From Flaccisagitta enflata (taxonomy: Eukaryota; Chaetognatha; Sagittoidea; Aphragmophora), in assembly GCA_965153355.1 (NCBI GenBank), contig OZ231126.1, positions 57,846,001 through 57,910,000 on the forward strand: a stretch of 64,000 nucleotides of DNA. Direction: 5' to 3'. Position numbers and translations under genes: made by a program. The notes below the pieces were generated by a model. The model had not been told where the DNA came from. It did not search any database and saw only the letters and a program-made list of their open reading frames with translations. This document shows positions 54,562 to 64,000 of the stretch, piece by piece. The stretch's first letter is position 1. Each line of letters starts with the position of its first letter.

Positions 54562-57500
54562 GTTTTTTCTTCCCGTGGACTGTTTTAAAAACAGATATTG
54601 CTAATATTGCATAAAATAACCCATGCCATTCCTCTAAAAAAGGTTTGCCGTCAAGGACTCCAAGGACCAAGGTTTGCCTTCTTGGACTTCAGTGTTTAAT
54701 GTTCAAGGTATGCCGTCATGGACTTTAAGGTATGCCGTCATGGACTTTAAGGTATGCCGTCATGGACTTTAAGGTATGCCGTCATGGACTTTAAAGTAAG
54801 CATGCCATCATGGACATCAATCATTTTTTCAAAAAAAAACTAAATTTTTTTTCTGAATTTTTTTTTTTTTTTGAAAAAAAAATTTTTTTTGAAATTTTTT
54901 TTTGAAATTTTTTTTTTTTTTTTTTTTTTGAAATTTTTATTTTTTTTTTAATTTTTTTCTTTTTTTTGAAATTTTTTTTTTTTTTAAATTTTTTTTTTTT
55001 TTTTTGAAATTTTTGTAGTGTATCTTCTCGAGTCGCGTTTACGCGACGAGAAAGCTTCAAAAATTACAGTCCCCAGTCGGGGACTGTAATTTTGAAGCTT
55101 TTTATGATATAAATGGTTAAGGCTGTAGGTCGGGGACTCTGGGTGCTATTGTTTTCAGGGGGTTCACACCTTGTATTTAGCTCTTCTCTGTATTGCTAAT
55201 AACTGAATGACTAAATCAACTTGATACCCTGATTGACGTGATCTATTTTGCTCTTCCCATCAAGGTGTCATCGTGGAGAAGAAAGTGGCTTTGTCTTCCT
55301 CTTCAGACTCTTCTTGCGGCGAAATTCTGAATCTCGTTTCTCGTGATCGAGTGTTGACATCCGAAAAGACCGTTTCCGCCGCGTTGACGTCGACTGTTGA
55401 GTGCGTCACCTCTTCGGATGTTATCGAAACTGTACCTCCCGTTCTCACGCGTATTGCCAAGAACGTCGGAGACATCCTCCCGCCACCACAAAACATTCAA
55501 ATCGTGGGTCCCGCCGTCATTCCGCGGCTACCGCAACCACAACAACATTTTCAGGAACAATCAAACGCGATTTCCTTTGCCGCGGTGCCGCGCATGAGTT
55601 CGGCGGTCGCTCCTTCGGCATTCCGTTTACCGATCGTAAGCAGTCTCGATCCACGTACAAAGAGAAATTCTCTGACATTGACTACTCCGCCGTCGTTGAT
55701 TCCTCTCTCCAATCCGTCGATGACTCCCGTCGATTCTCTATCTTCCCATCGCACCGCGGCGATGTCTTGTCCACCGCTGGCTCCTGTCAATGTGTTGAGA
55801 ATGCAACATTCGCATCAGTCCTCGCCTGACGTGACGAATCTGGCTAAAACACATCCTTCCCAACGGTTTATGCCGCCTCTTACAGTTGGGCATGTACCCG
55901 CTTTACCAGCCGCCGCGCAACCTTTAAACTCACGCCCACAGTGGTCATCCGCGACGGTTCCGCCAGCTTTGGCGCGAGCGCAATCTCCTTTAACAGCCAC
56001 GGTCATAACTACGACGCCTTTCGCCAACGCCGCCGCTCTTACAACAACTACACCTAAGATTGCTGCAGCTACGGTGCCCGATTCAAAGCGGATAACGATA
56101 GTCGGACCCGATGGAAAGAAATATTGCATCCGCATTGATGATTTTGAAAAGCCCTTTGCTCGCCAATCTGTACAATCCACTCAGTCTCAGGGGAAAGTGC
56201 CAGATGCCGCCTCTAGCGTAGATCATATCAAGAAATCCACGGAAACACAGTCGAATCCTTCCCTCGTCGCCAATCGAGCATCGCATATCGGCTGCGAATC
56301 ATCGTCCAAGGCTCTTGACACTGGCGCTGTGACAGCCAACGAAGCAACCATCAAGCCCAATTCTTCAAACCTTTCTCAGCGCGCGTTGAAAGAGGGTCAA
56401 GAAGTTACAAAAGTTAAACCCATGGAATTGTCTAAGAAAGCAATTGCAGCGTCTCTTTCCACCACGCATCCTACCAGCCATCATCCATCAGTGGGTCCTC
56501 CAACGATCGTTTCTTCTTCATCAGTTCCACTAGATATTTTCTCTTCGGCTTTGGCCTCGGCTGATATCGATCTTAGCGAATTTCAACCTCCAGAAATTGA
56601 AGAGGGCGAAATACTTGATTATGGTCAATTTGGAGGCGACGAGGCGCCGTCCATTATGACGGCCTTTGCGGCATCCCCTAAGCGTGAGGTCGAACCTGTT
56701 GCTAAAAATCCAACTGCAACTTGTAACAGTCCTCTTCCCAGACTAAAGATCGCGCCAATCAACCCGACAACGACAACGACAACGACAGTGAATGGCTTTT
56801 CCGTGATTGCCCCCGCGCCGACTTCGGGACCCATGGCTGGGGTGAATATAAATGGTGCAAATAATAAACGTCTTCTGAAGAAGATGAGTACGCCTGTTTT
56901 GGCCGGGAATTTGAACGCTAAATTGGCGCCGTCATCGGCGGGGTCTCATATGGTGTCATTTCCAGCTTCTACGGCTCTGACTGTTCCTAAGATGCCAACC
57001 TCACTTCCCCCTGGAGCCATAACAATTTTACCGAGTGGCCTTCCGGTCCTCTCCAAACCTTCGGGCTCGGTCGGAATTGCACCTGAAGGGCCGAAGATGC
57101 CGTTGCAAGCCTCTACCTTGGACAATGATCCTGCGCTATCCACTGCTAGCGCTAAACTAGCGGTAACCGCCCCTTTGAATCGCGAGAAAGTTCAATTCAT
57201 AGCAACGGGAGACAATGCAGCCGCATTGCCAGCCTTGGTACCAGTGTCACAAGTACTAGGAGTGCCGAGAGCGCCATCGCCATCACCAGTAATGATACCA
57301 TCATCGTTGCAGTCAAGGTTGCCTGTACAGATGTCGTGTCATGCCCCGTCCCTGCCTGTACACATGTCAATGGCAGCTAAGACTCCGTCTTCCTCGGACA
57401 TTCCAGCTTTTGCTCGAGCTCCCGCTGCGGAAATGAAAGTGGGATATGCGGCCATGCCATCTGGAAAGTTGTCAATCGACATTACGACTGCAAGACTCCC

Positions 57501-60500
57501 TATCAAATCATCAGCTAGTGCTTCACCCTTGTTGGCAAGCCCTGCTCCCTCACCAACGGCTCCTCAAGTTACATCGATGACACCATCACCATTGGTAATA
57601 CCAGGTTCTGAGTTACCGACAATGAAGACAACAGCACCAATAGTAACTAAAACCGAATTGCCAGCATTGGTACAAATAACAACCCCACAACTGCCAATTA
57701 CTGCGTTGGTTTCATCTGCGTCTTTGGTGGTGACATCGGCGTCTTTGAAATGCTCAGTGTCGTTTGGGACATCACTACAAACTGTCTCCTCAGTCATGTC
57801 TGTGGCACTGACAGTCAACACATCCTCCGCGCTTTCATCAACGTCGACAAGCATGTCCATACCGGTCAGGACATCAATGAAAGCACCAGTTATGACACCA
57901 GGGAACTTACCTGCCGGGCATTTTGTCAAAATTCCGACAGCAACGCTGTCCGGGGCCTGGCCATCTGTGACCTTACCATCACCAGAATCTGCAGCTTCAT
58001 CAACTGTGCCGACTGATGACTTACAATCTACAACTGCATCGTCATCGTTGGCATCGGTGATTCAAACATTCCGGACGATATCGCCTGTGCTATCTTTGGC
58101 TCCGCCAACACAGGCAAATTCGTTTGAATCAATTACGACACCGTTAGCCATGTCGTCAGTATCACCTCTAACATCCACAGTGACATCAATGATAGCACCG
58201 TCCATGTTGTCAACTGCTACGCCGGCGCTGACGCCAACCGCAAAGCCCCATACTACATGGTTGCCAGATTCCCTATCATCAAAAATACCGGCCTCGTCAT
58301 TGTCAACCAAAATTGTCCTGGCCTCAACGACTTTATCAGATATGAGATCATCTAGAATACCCACGGTGGTCTCTACGATGACCTTAACATCTTTGCCAAC
58401 CTCGACAGTGGCTGTGCCATCTTCACTGTCTCAGACGGCAGTGCCATCTTTAACTTGTTCACCGGCCGTGCCATCTTCAACAACGTTGCCTTTCCATCAG
58501 TCTTCATCTTCAGGGAGCCTAGCACCATCAAAGCCCTTTTCGGCAGTGTCATCTTTGACACCTACATCTTTAGTGTCATCTTCAACATCTTTGCTTGCTA
58601 AGCCCTCATTGTCACCTCACACGGTGGTTTGCTCGACTACAAAGACAACAAGTTCGCCCAAAGAGATATCATCAGCGACTGTTGTAACTTCAACGACCGA
58701 ACCAACTGGCATCGATTCAACTCCGGTATTTTCTGTGACTAAGTCAGCATCTGTAAGTAAGGTGTCTGTACAAGCTTCGAAAGGGTTGGCACTATCGCCC
58801 ACTCAGGCGTTGGCATCTCCATCATCCATTACAGCGATCATGGAGGCTAAGGTGCCAGTCTCGGTCTCCACGGCGACAGCCGCTTATCAGTCAGAAACGA
58901 TGGGATCAATTTCATCCAAAATATCAATGGCAGCATTACCATCGGTAATTACGACGGGAGCATCCTTGTCCAGTTCTATCACTCCTAATCTACCTTTGGC
59001 AAATGCCGTAATGTCAATCTCGAGCACTATTTCTGATGACTCGACAAGTCTGCCCTCTGACACAAAAGTCCAGTCTACCTCAGCCTCATTGTCATTATCA
59101 CCATCTCCGATGACTGACGTTGTTCGCACATTGGCTTTGGAATACAATACAATAGCCCGATCGACATTGGCAACATCATCAACTGTGTCAGCTACCACAT
59201 CGGTTTCTGCACCAGCTTATTTATCACCCCGTGAGTCAAACAAAACACCAGCTGTGTCGATTTCTTCATCCACAATTGTAACGTCGACAGCTTTCCAAAG
59301 TAGGCCTTCGGAAAACGCAGAATTGGGTGCATTGCAGCGTGACCCATCATTTCCATCTTCCGTTGATTGTCATAAAGCGCTGTCAATTGTTGAAGGAATA
59401 TCATCTTGTGAAGAAAATAATTCCGCGTTCAATCCTGAAGCGTCTCGTCAAGGGAGTGCAGTTATGCTGTTTTCCAAGTCTGAAGAAGCAAAGAATCCAC
59501 CGAAGTTGTCCTCCACGATGATCAGTAAACTGGAGGCATCAACGGCAACTTCTTTATCAACTACGCCGGTGACTTTTCCGGTTGAAACAAATATCTTGAA
59601 TGATGATCCGGCAGTCGCTCAAGCTATAACCCCAGTTTACCTCGCGAAAGATGAATTTAAGAGCTTGACGCTATTGACTGATGCAGCGTTAGTAACAAAA
59701 AGCTCCATAGCTGTCTCGGTGCCATCATCAAACGCAAGTGCAACCTTTACTTTACCTTCCGTCCCTAGTTCGAATGTACTTAAAAATGACTCATTTGATG
59801 AATTTGAGGGTTCTCAGTCGTTAGCTCAGGAAACTGAGTCGATCAACGTCAGCGGGGCTCCTGTCAAGACAGACTGGATCGTGGCGTCGTCTTCTAGCGG
59901 TCCTAAGTCACAGTCTTTAAACAAGGATACTGCGTGTCTTGACAGCATCGCAAAGCCTCCGAAAAAATCAATCAAGGATGATTCTGAAGAGAAGGCCCGT
60001 TTTGATGAGGCGCAGGGCGAACAAGACCAATTGGTTTCATCTGGGTCTGCAGTCAAGGGCGCATTAGCGTCTTCGTCATCAACATCCTCGTCGGATGTGT
60101 GGTTCACCTCCAAGTCTTCACGGACAAATGACGCACCAGTGGAAAAATCAAATGCCATACAAGATTTAAAGGAAAGAAGTGAAGCCGCATCGTCAATTCA
60201 TTCCAGTTTAAGTAGCTCTAAAACCGCATCATCCATCTCGCGTATTTCCGATATGGATGTACTTTCGGTTACTTCTTCTTCCGCTCCTTCAACAAATCCA
60301 GTTTTGCTTGAGAATCTTGAACAACCAACTACCAAGTCAGCTGCCACTCTGAATCAGAAACCTGCAACAGCCGAGAATACTACCAAATTTCAAACTTCGA
60401 CCGTCGTCGTTGTCTCTGCGTCTGCGCCTACTTCTAGTGCAGCTCTCGACGTCGCGATGGCCGCTTCTCGTTCCGTCGCAACCTCTGACCCGTTAAGCTC

Positions 60501-62128
60501 GTCGCTAACCATGCCCGCGGTCGGACTCGACTCATATTCTCCTTCTCAATCCTGCGTCGCTCTGCCGGAGATTAAACAAAAGCTGGATCAACTCATGTCT
60601 AGCGCCCAAATGCTTTCCAAATCACAGACGCGAGATTCGTCGGAGTCTTCACGCTCTAGTTCTCAGTCTCAGAAGAAAAGTGAAACGGGATCGCCAGTTG
60701 TAATCTCTCCGGTAATAAGCGAAAAGTTTCACGAATCCGAGCAAAAAAGCCCCAAAGTTCCTCGTCCGTCCAGTAGCGAGGTTGTTAGAAAAACATCCGG
60801 GTCGCCGACGACGACCGATGATGCGCCTCCGCCTCCAACGACTCTGGTGGAGGAAATCGACGACGGCGATGAAACGGAAGCCGCTGAGACCATTTCTCTA
60901 GACAACGAGGAAACGGATGACGCCGTTGATTCTTCTATCGAAGAGGATCAAGACCTACCGCGAATTCAATCCCCGCTGACGACCAAAGATTCCGGATCTC
61001 CTAAGACCAATGGGGAGGTGGGATCGAAGGATCATCATACCCTTTCTGAGGTGCCCGCTTTTGAAAGGAACGCCGAGCTTAAAAAAGATAAGACCACAGT
61101 CCAATCCCCAAAATTGGTTGGGAAGAAAGACAAACTCAATGGTGCATTATCGCGCGATGAGGTGAATCGTCGGTTCGATTCCCACGGAGAAGTGTTAGAT
61201 TCTACGTCGCTGATGACAACAACAACGACGACGAAAACTAGACGTCTTTCTTCCGCTCATTCACCAGTTGATGATTTCGGCAGCCACGAAATCGAACTCG
61301 TTTCCAAATCCAACAGTCTACGGCCCGCTTCTCTCGAAGTCTCTTCTCTTTACCCGGTCGTCAAAGTGAAGAAAGAGAATCTTCGCCAGACTCCCGTAGC
61401 CGTCGTTGCCGACCCCGTACCAACGACGGCTTCATCTCCTTCCAATGAGACTTCGGAATCGGCGTTGAAACATCGGAAGCGGAAGTGGTCGAGCGCCAAC
61501 GGCGATTGTTTCACGTCCTCCATCGGCGATTCAAGTCCTTCGCCAACAACCCCGTCGCCGCCAATTCCACCACTCATCCCTGTTCCACACGGCGATGGAG
61601 GCGAAGGATTAACCGATACTCGTTCCGACTCCAGATCATCGCGCGTGAAAACGAACAACCACCATCTTGAGAGTCGTGAGGGGGAAAAGATGAATGGCGT
61701 CGCTTCCAACGATGATTTAGCCGTTGACCATTGGATTCCGTCTTCGAAAAAGAAAGCCTCGGGGAAAAGGACTCCAACTACTGAATCAAAGGCGTCCCGC
61801 GATTCTGACGTGGAAATCATCTTGGGAGACGTGAAAGGCGATCGAACTTTGTTGTCCTCCAGTCCCGAGGAGCAGCAGGTCCAGCCCAACGGATCGCTCA
61901 GTTTTTGCGACGCGCATAATAATAAGACTCATCCCGTCAGAAGCGGCAAGGCCGGAGTAACGCGAGAAAAACCGACGCCGATGCCGGTTTACAACCACAT
62001 TCCAAGCTGGGTTCGTGGGACCATGTCGTTACTACAAAAAGTCATCAAATTCAGAGGCAACAAATTGAAAGGGGAACCCGACGCCTCGGCGTGGTTTCTC
62101 GCGCCCGTCGATCCCATCGAGGTTCCTG
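49094..62128 (+). CDS. EMSY-like ENT-domain protein with bromodomain-like C-terminus, partial (3' end outside)
   Basis: Probable chromatin regulator. Exons: 49094-49155, 49359-49525, 49822-51159, 52675-52823, 52966-53197 and 55265-62128. This gives 2937 codons so far, ending phase 1 at a GTAAGT donor. Residues 1-77 are an ENT domain: [39 protein letters not shown] and [18 protein letters not shown] closely match human EMSY (LRAQGDLTKEKKDLL; RHRAEVRRAVNDERLT). Then [16 protein letters not shown], a Gln-rich coiled segment ([12 protein letters not shown]) and a 2288-residue exon dominated by Ser, Thr, Pro, Ala and Val. The last 45 residues, with [11 protein letters not shown] and [13 protein letters not shown], match the start of a bromodomain; the rest must lie right of the window. 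The exon 3 donor at 51159 was chosen over 51214 because only it leaves exon 4 in the frame needed by exon 5. Human EMSY (about 1320 aa) has no bromodomain. Confidence 0.85.
51536..52570. repeat. GA / GAAA / GATGA microsatellite, EMSY-like gene intron 3
   Basis: A pure GA run at 51582-51660 is followed by AGAGAGATGAGAATGAAAGA-type units of about 30-40 bp and then AAAGAAAGAGATGAG units. The minus-strand 354-aa Ser/Leu/Phe ORF is an artefact. Confidence 0.95.
53988..54500. repeat. 166-bp tandem repeat, about 3 copies
   Basis: GTAGTAATAT starts at 53988, 54154, 54320 and 54486, exactly 166 bp apart. Each unit carries GGGTAGTAAAAGTTTATGAA and CCTGCAAAATTCGA. A CA microsatellite (54511-54560) follows. 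Confidence 0.9.
54705..54795. repeat. 22-bp tandem repeat, 4 copies
   Basis: AAGGTATGCCGTCATGGACT recurs at 54705, 54727, 54749 and 54771, near identical. Confidence 0.9.
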
Positions 62129-63238
62129 GTAAGTTGAACTACTTGGGTAACATGATAGGATTGGACCAGGTTAGGTAAAACTAGCATGTCTCTGCATTTT
62201 GTCCTCGCTATAGGACGAAGTTCGATAGTCTAGTCGGTGTGTTCAATGCCGCGCGATCGTGAATTGTGATCGTAAATGTGACGTCTGATTACGCGGATTG
62301 GGCGATTTAACGATGCTCTTATCGATGATAGCTCATATGATAGCTCTAGTTTTGGGAACAAGTCGAGACGATGTCGATGATATTTGCGATGGCGATGATG
62401 TCTCCACTGTGAGTTCGAAGGAACGGAATGCTTAGCCCATGTTTCAGTCATTGTATTTTATTTCTGTTACTGCTACAGTACGTTTCGAGCAATCTCGACT
62501 AAACTGGAGGATTATTTTTGTTACTTTAATTTTATTAACTTAACTTCATATTTGGTAAGAAAGTTTATTTTGGTGCATTTAATTCCTTGGGTAATAAAAA
62601 AAACTCGTGAAATCAAAATCCATGAAAACATCATTTTAAAGTGTTCTAACCCAGATTCAGCGAAAATTTTTGTATGTTTGGAAAAGAAATTAACTCAATC
62701 ATACAATTTTACAGGTTTTATGCTTATTTTTTAGGACAATTGTCAAAAAAAAGTACTACCTAGAACATATATATATTGGCGCGCGTTTGGGTCATATATT
62801 TGCTAAAAATAATAAAATCATATAAAAATAGGTGAGATTCTGAAACTGCATTGAATTTCTGATCTAGTGCCACCACCGTTCTTGTAGCTCAATTCATTTA
62901 GAAATGACAGGCAAAACCATAATGCTACTTTAAATGAAAATGGCTTAAAAAATATTTTTGTCCATGCAAAGATTCTCAAAGATCAAATTATGGTTTTTTT
63001 AGTCATTTGATGAATTAATTGCCTGATAATGAATTTGCCAATATACTTTTGTTCTAGATAGTGAGACAATTGTCCCGAAAATTTTGTCCCCAAAATTTTA
63101 AAAGAGCTATAAAAATTATAAAAATTGTAAGAATTGTCCATTTTTGCCAGTTTTTTTTTTTGATTATATGAAATTTACTGAATGTAATGGTCTGGGTAAG
63201 AACTTTGATGTCTTCATGGACTATGGTTTCAAGAGTTA
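62129..63238. other. Intron of the EMSY-like gene, no exon seen
   Basis: AT-rich sequence after the donor at 62129. I looked for the expected bromodomain continuation (Tyr/Asp-rich helix with PMDL-like motif) on the + strand and did not find it. A degenerate TGATAGCTC palindrome lies at 62326-62347. Confidence 0.55.
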
Positions 63239-63422
63239 TTTTTAGTCGCGTGCATGCGGCTCTACACCCTGCTTTGTCTGTTGGTTGGTCGGTCTGTCAC
63301 ACTTTACTTTTTTATGACTTTTATTTTTGGACCTCACTGCTCTTGCCCAAATGGTCTTGTGACCTCAAATATGGCCCCTGCCCAACCGCACGCAACTTGG
63401 CTAGTTGTGTATCCGGCTTTGT
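63239..63422 (+). repeat. CCGT-family dispersed repeat, full length
   Basis: TTTTTAGTCGCGTGCATGCG at the head, CACTTTACTTTTTTATG in the middle, and GTGTATCCGGCTTTGTT at the tail. Confidence 0.85.
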
Positions 63423-63469
63423 TTTTTAATAGTTCAAAGAATTTAGTGTCCCTTAATCAATTTTGATAT

Positions 63470-64000
63470 CAAATATAGAGATTGACCGTAGATCCGGAAT
63501 CTGATTCCTTGTGAATCTTCCAATTTCTCTATATGTGGCTGGTCAGAAGATAGTAACGGCATGAGCTCTAGCATAAACTAATCTGCTTGAATTTGGTCCT
63601 GAAAGATACCTTGGCATATTCACATAACTCTGTTCATCTCATTCACCAAAAGTTTGAACTTCTTAGGGGCCCTAAGGGCCCCTAAAAAGCCCCTAAGGGC
63701 CCCTAAAAAGCCCCTAATGAGGATTTTTTTTGGAAAAAAAAGTGGGATGCAATTGATAGGAAATAGTTTGATTTTCCTAGATCTAAAATCTTGTATTTTC
63801 ACTTTAAAAAAAAAAAAACTTTAATTTTTGTGTCGGGCGTCGAGGACTTAAAAAAAAAATACAAATTTTTTTTTTTGAAAAATGGTTTTCAAAAGTGGGA
63901 TGCAATCAATAGGAAATTGTTTGATTCGCCTAGATCCAAAATCTTGTATTTTCACTTTTTTTCAAAAAACTTTAATTTTTGTGTTGCGCGTCAAGGACTT
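63470..64000 (+). repeat. Second copy of the 41.48-kb repeat, truncated by the window
   Basis: AGATTGACCGTAGATCCGGA, GCATGAGCTCTAGC, TTAGGGGCCCTAAGGGCCCC and GTGGGATGCAATTGATAGGA match 41480-42060 in the same order, including at least two units of the approximately 170-bp internal repeat. It continues beyond the window end. Confidence 0.8.

Larger units (their letters stand above)
53453..55175. mobile_element. Palindromic MITE split by a 1.35-kb insertion
   Basis: The left end TACAAGACGTGAATTCCCGT is mirrored by GGGGGTTCACACCTTGTA on the right. GGCGATTTTGCAATTTCC and AATCGCTCTGGTGGCGCC match the element at 34229. Between about 53745 and 55105 lies foreign DNA: GTCCCCGACGAACAG, 166-bp tandem repeats, a CA run, a 22-bp array, a poly-T tract and GTCGCGTTTACGCGACGAG. 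Confidence 0.7.

Noticed and set aside
55401-62000. Many ORFs in other frames inside the 6.9-kb exon
   Set aside because: Shadows of the 2.3-kilocodon open frame.

Overview
The window is animal nuclear DNA, on the evidence of intron-rich genes with GT-AG introns, typical metazoan protein families and very heavy simple-sequence content. The genome is rich in GA, GAA, GAAA, GT and AAC arrays, short inverted-repeat elements and small dispersed repeats. An invertebrate, perhaps an arthropod or other marine invertebrate, seems likely, but nothing here fixes the taxon. All genes I could support lie on the + strand. Exon models were built by reading frames, splice sites and intron phase by eye, and each complete model sums to an intact frame.

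Layout. 1-5.8 kb is gene-poor: a 374-bp tandem repeat, a long GAAA array and dispersed repeats. 5.84-13.55 kb is a 7-exon alanine-glyoxylate aminotransferase (AGXT) with a mitochondrial-type leader. It is bracketed by two direct copies of a roughly 500-bp repeat. 14.37-14.56 kb holds a small two-helix membrane ORF of doubtful status. 16.03-35.29 kb is a 17-exon SKI2/SKIV2L RNA helicase (cytoplasmic exosome cofactor). Its 10.9-kb intron 10 is full of repeats and also contains a coding-looking stretch at 24.4-26.15 kb that may be a nested gene. 35.65-39.02 kb is an 8-exon TMEM185-family membrane protein starting 355 bp after SKI2. 39.58-48.57 kb is a 9-exon gene with an acidic N-terminus and about ten C2HC/C2H2 zinc fingers. 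49.09 kb to beyond 62.13 kb is an EMSY-like gene. It starts with an ENT domain, has a 6.9-kb Ser/Thr/Pro-rich exon, and runs into what looks like the start of a bromodomain; its 3' end is outside the window.

The genes share no pathway (glyoxylate metabolism, RNA decay, membrane protein, chromatin), so this is an ordinary gene-dense neighbourhood, not a cluster. The last two genes are both probably nuclear and could, by intron phase, even be one transcript.

The most distinctive content is the repeat landscape. There is a 185-bp SINE/MITE-like family with a palindromic head and a variable CCGT run, present about 15 times. There are several foldback elements with 0.4-1.8-kb inverted arms, a hAT-type non-autonomous element with a perfect 8-bp target duplication 40 bp from an exon, and TA-flanked and other TIR elements in introns. 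Nested insertions allow relative dating. The best biological leads are the ENT-bromodomain architecture, the possible nested gene, and a tandemly duplicated 3' splice site in SKI2.
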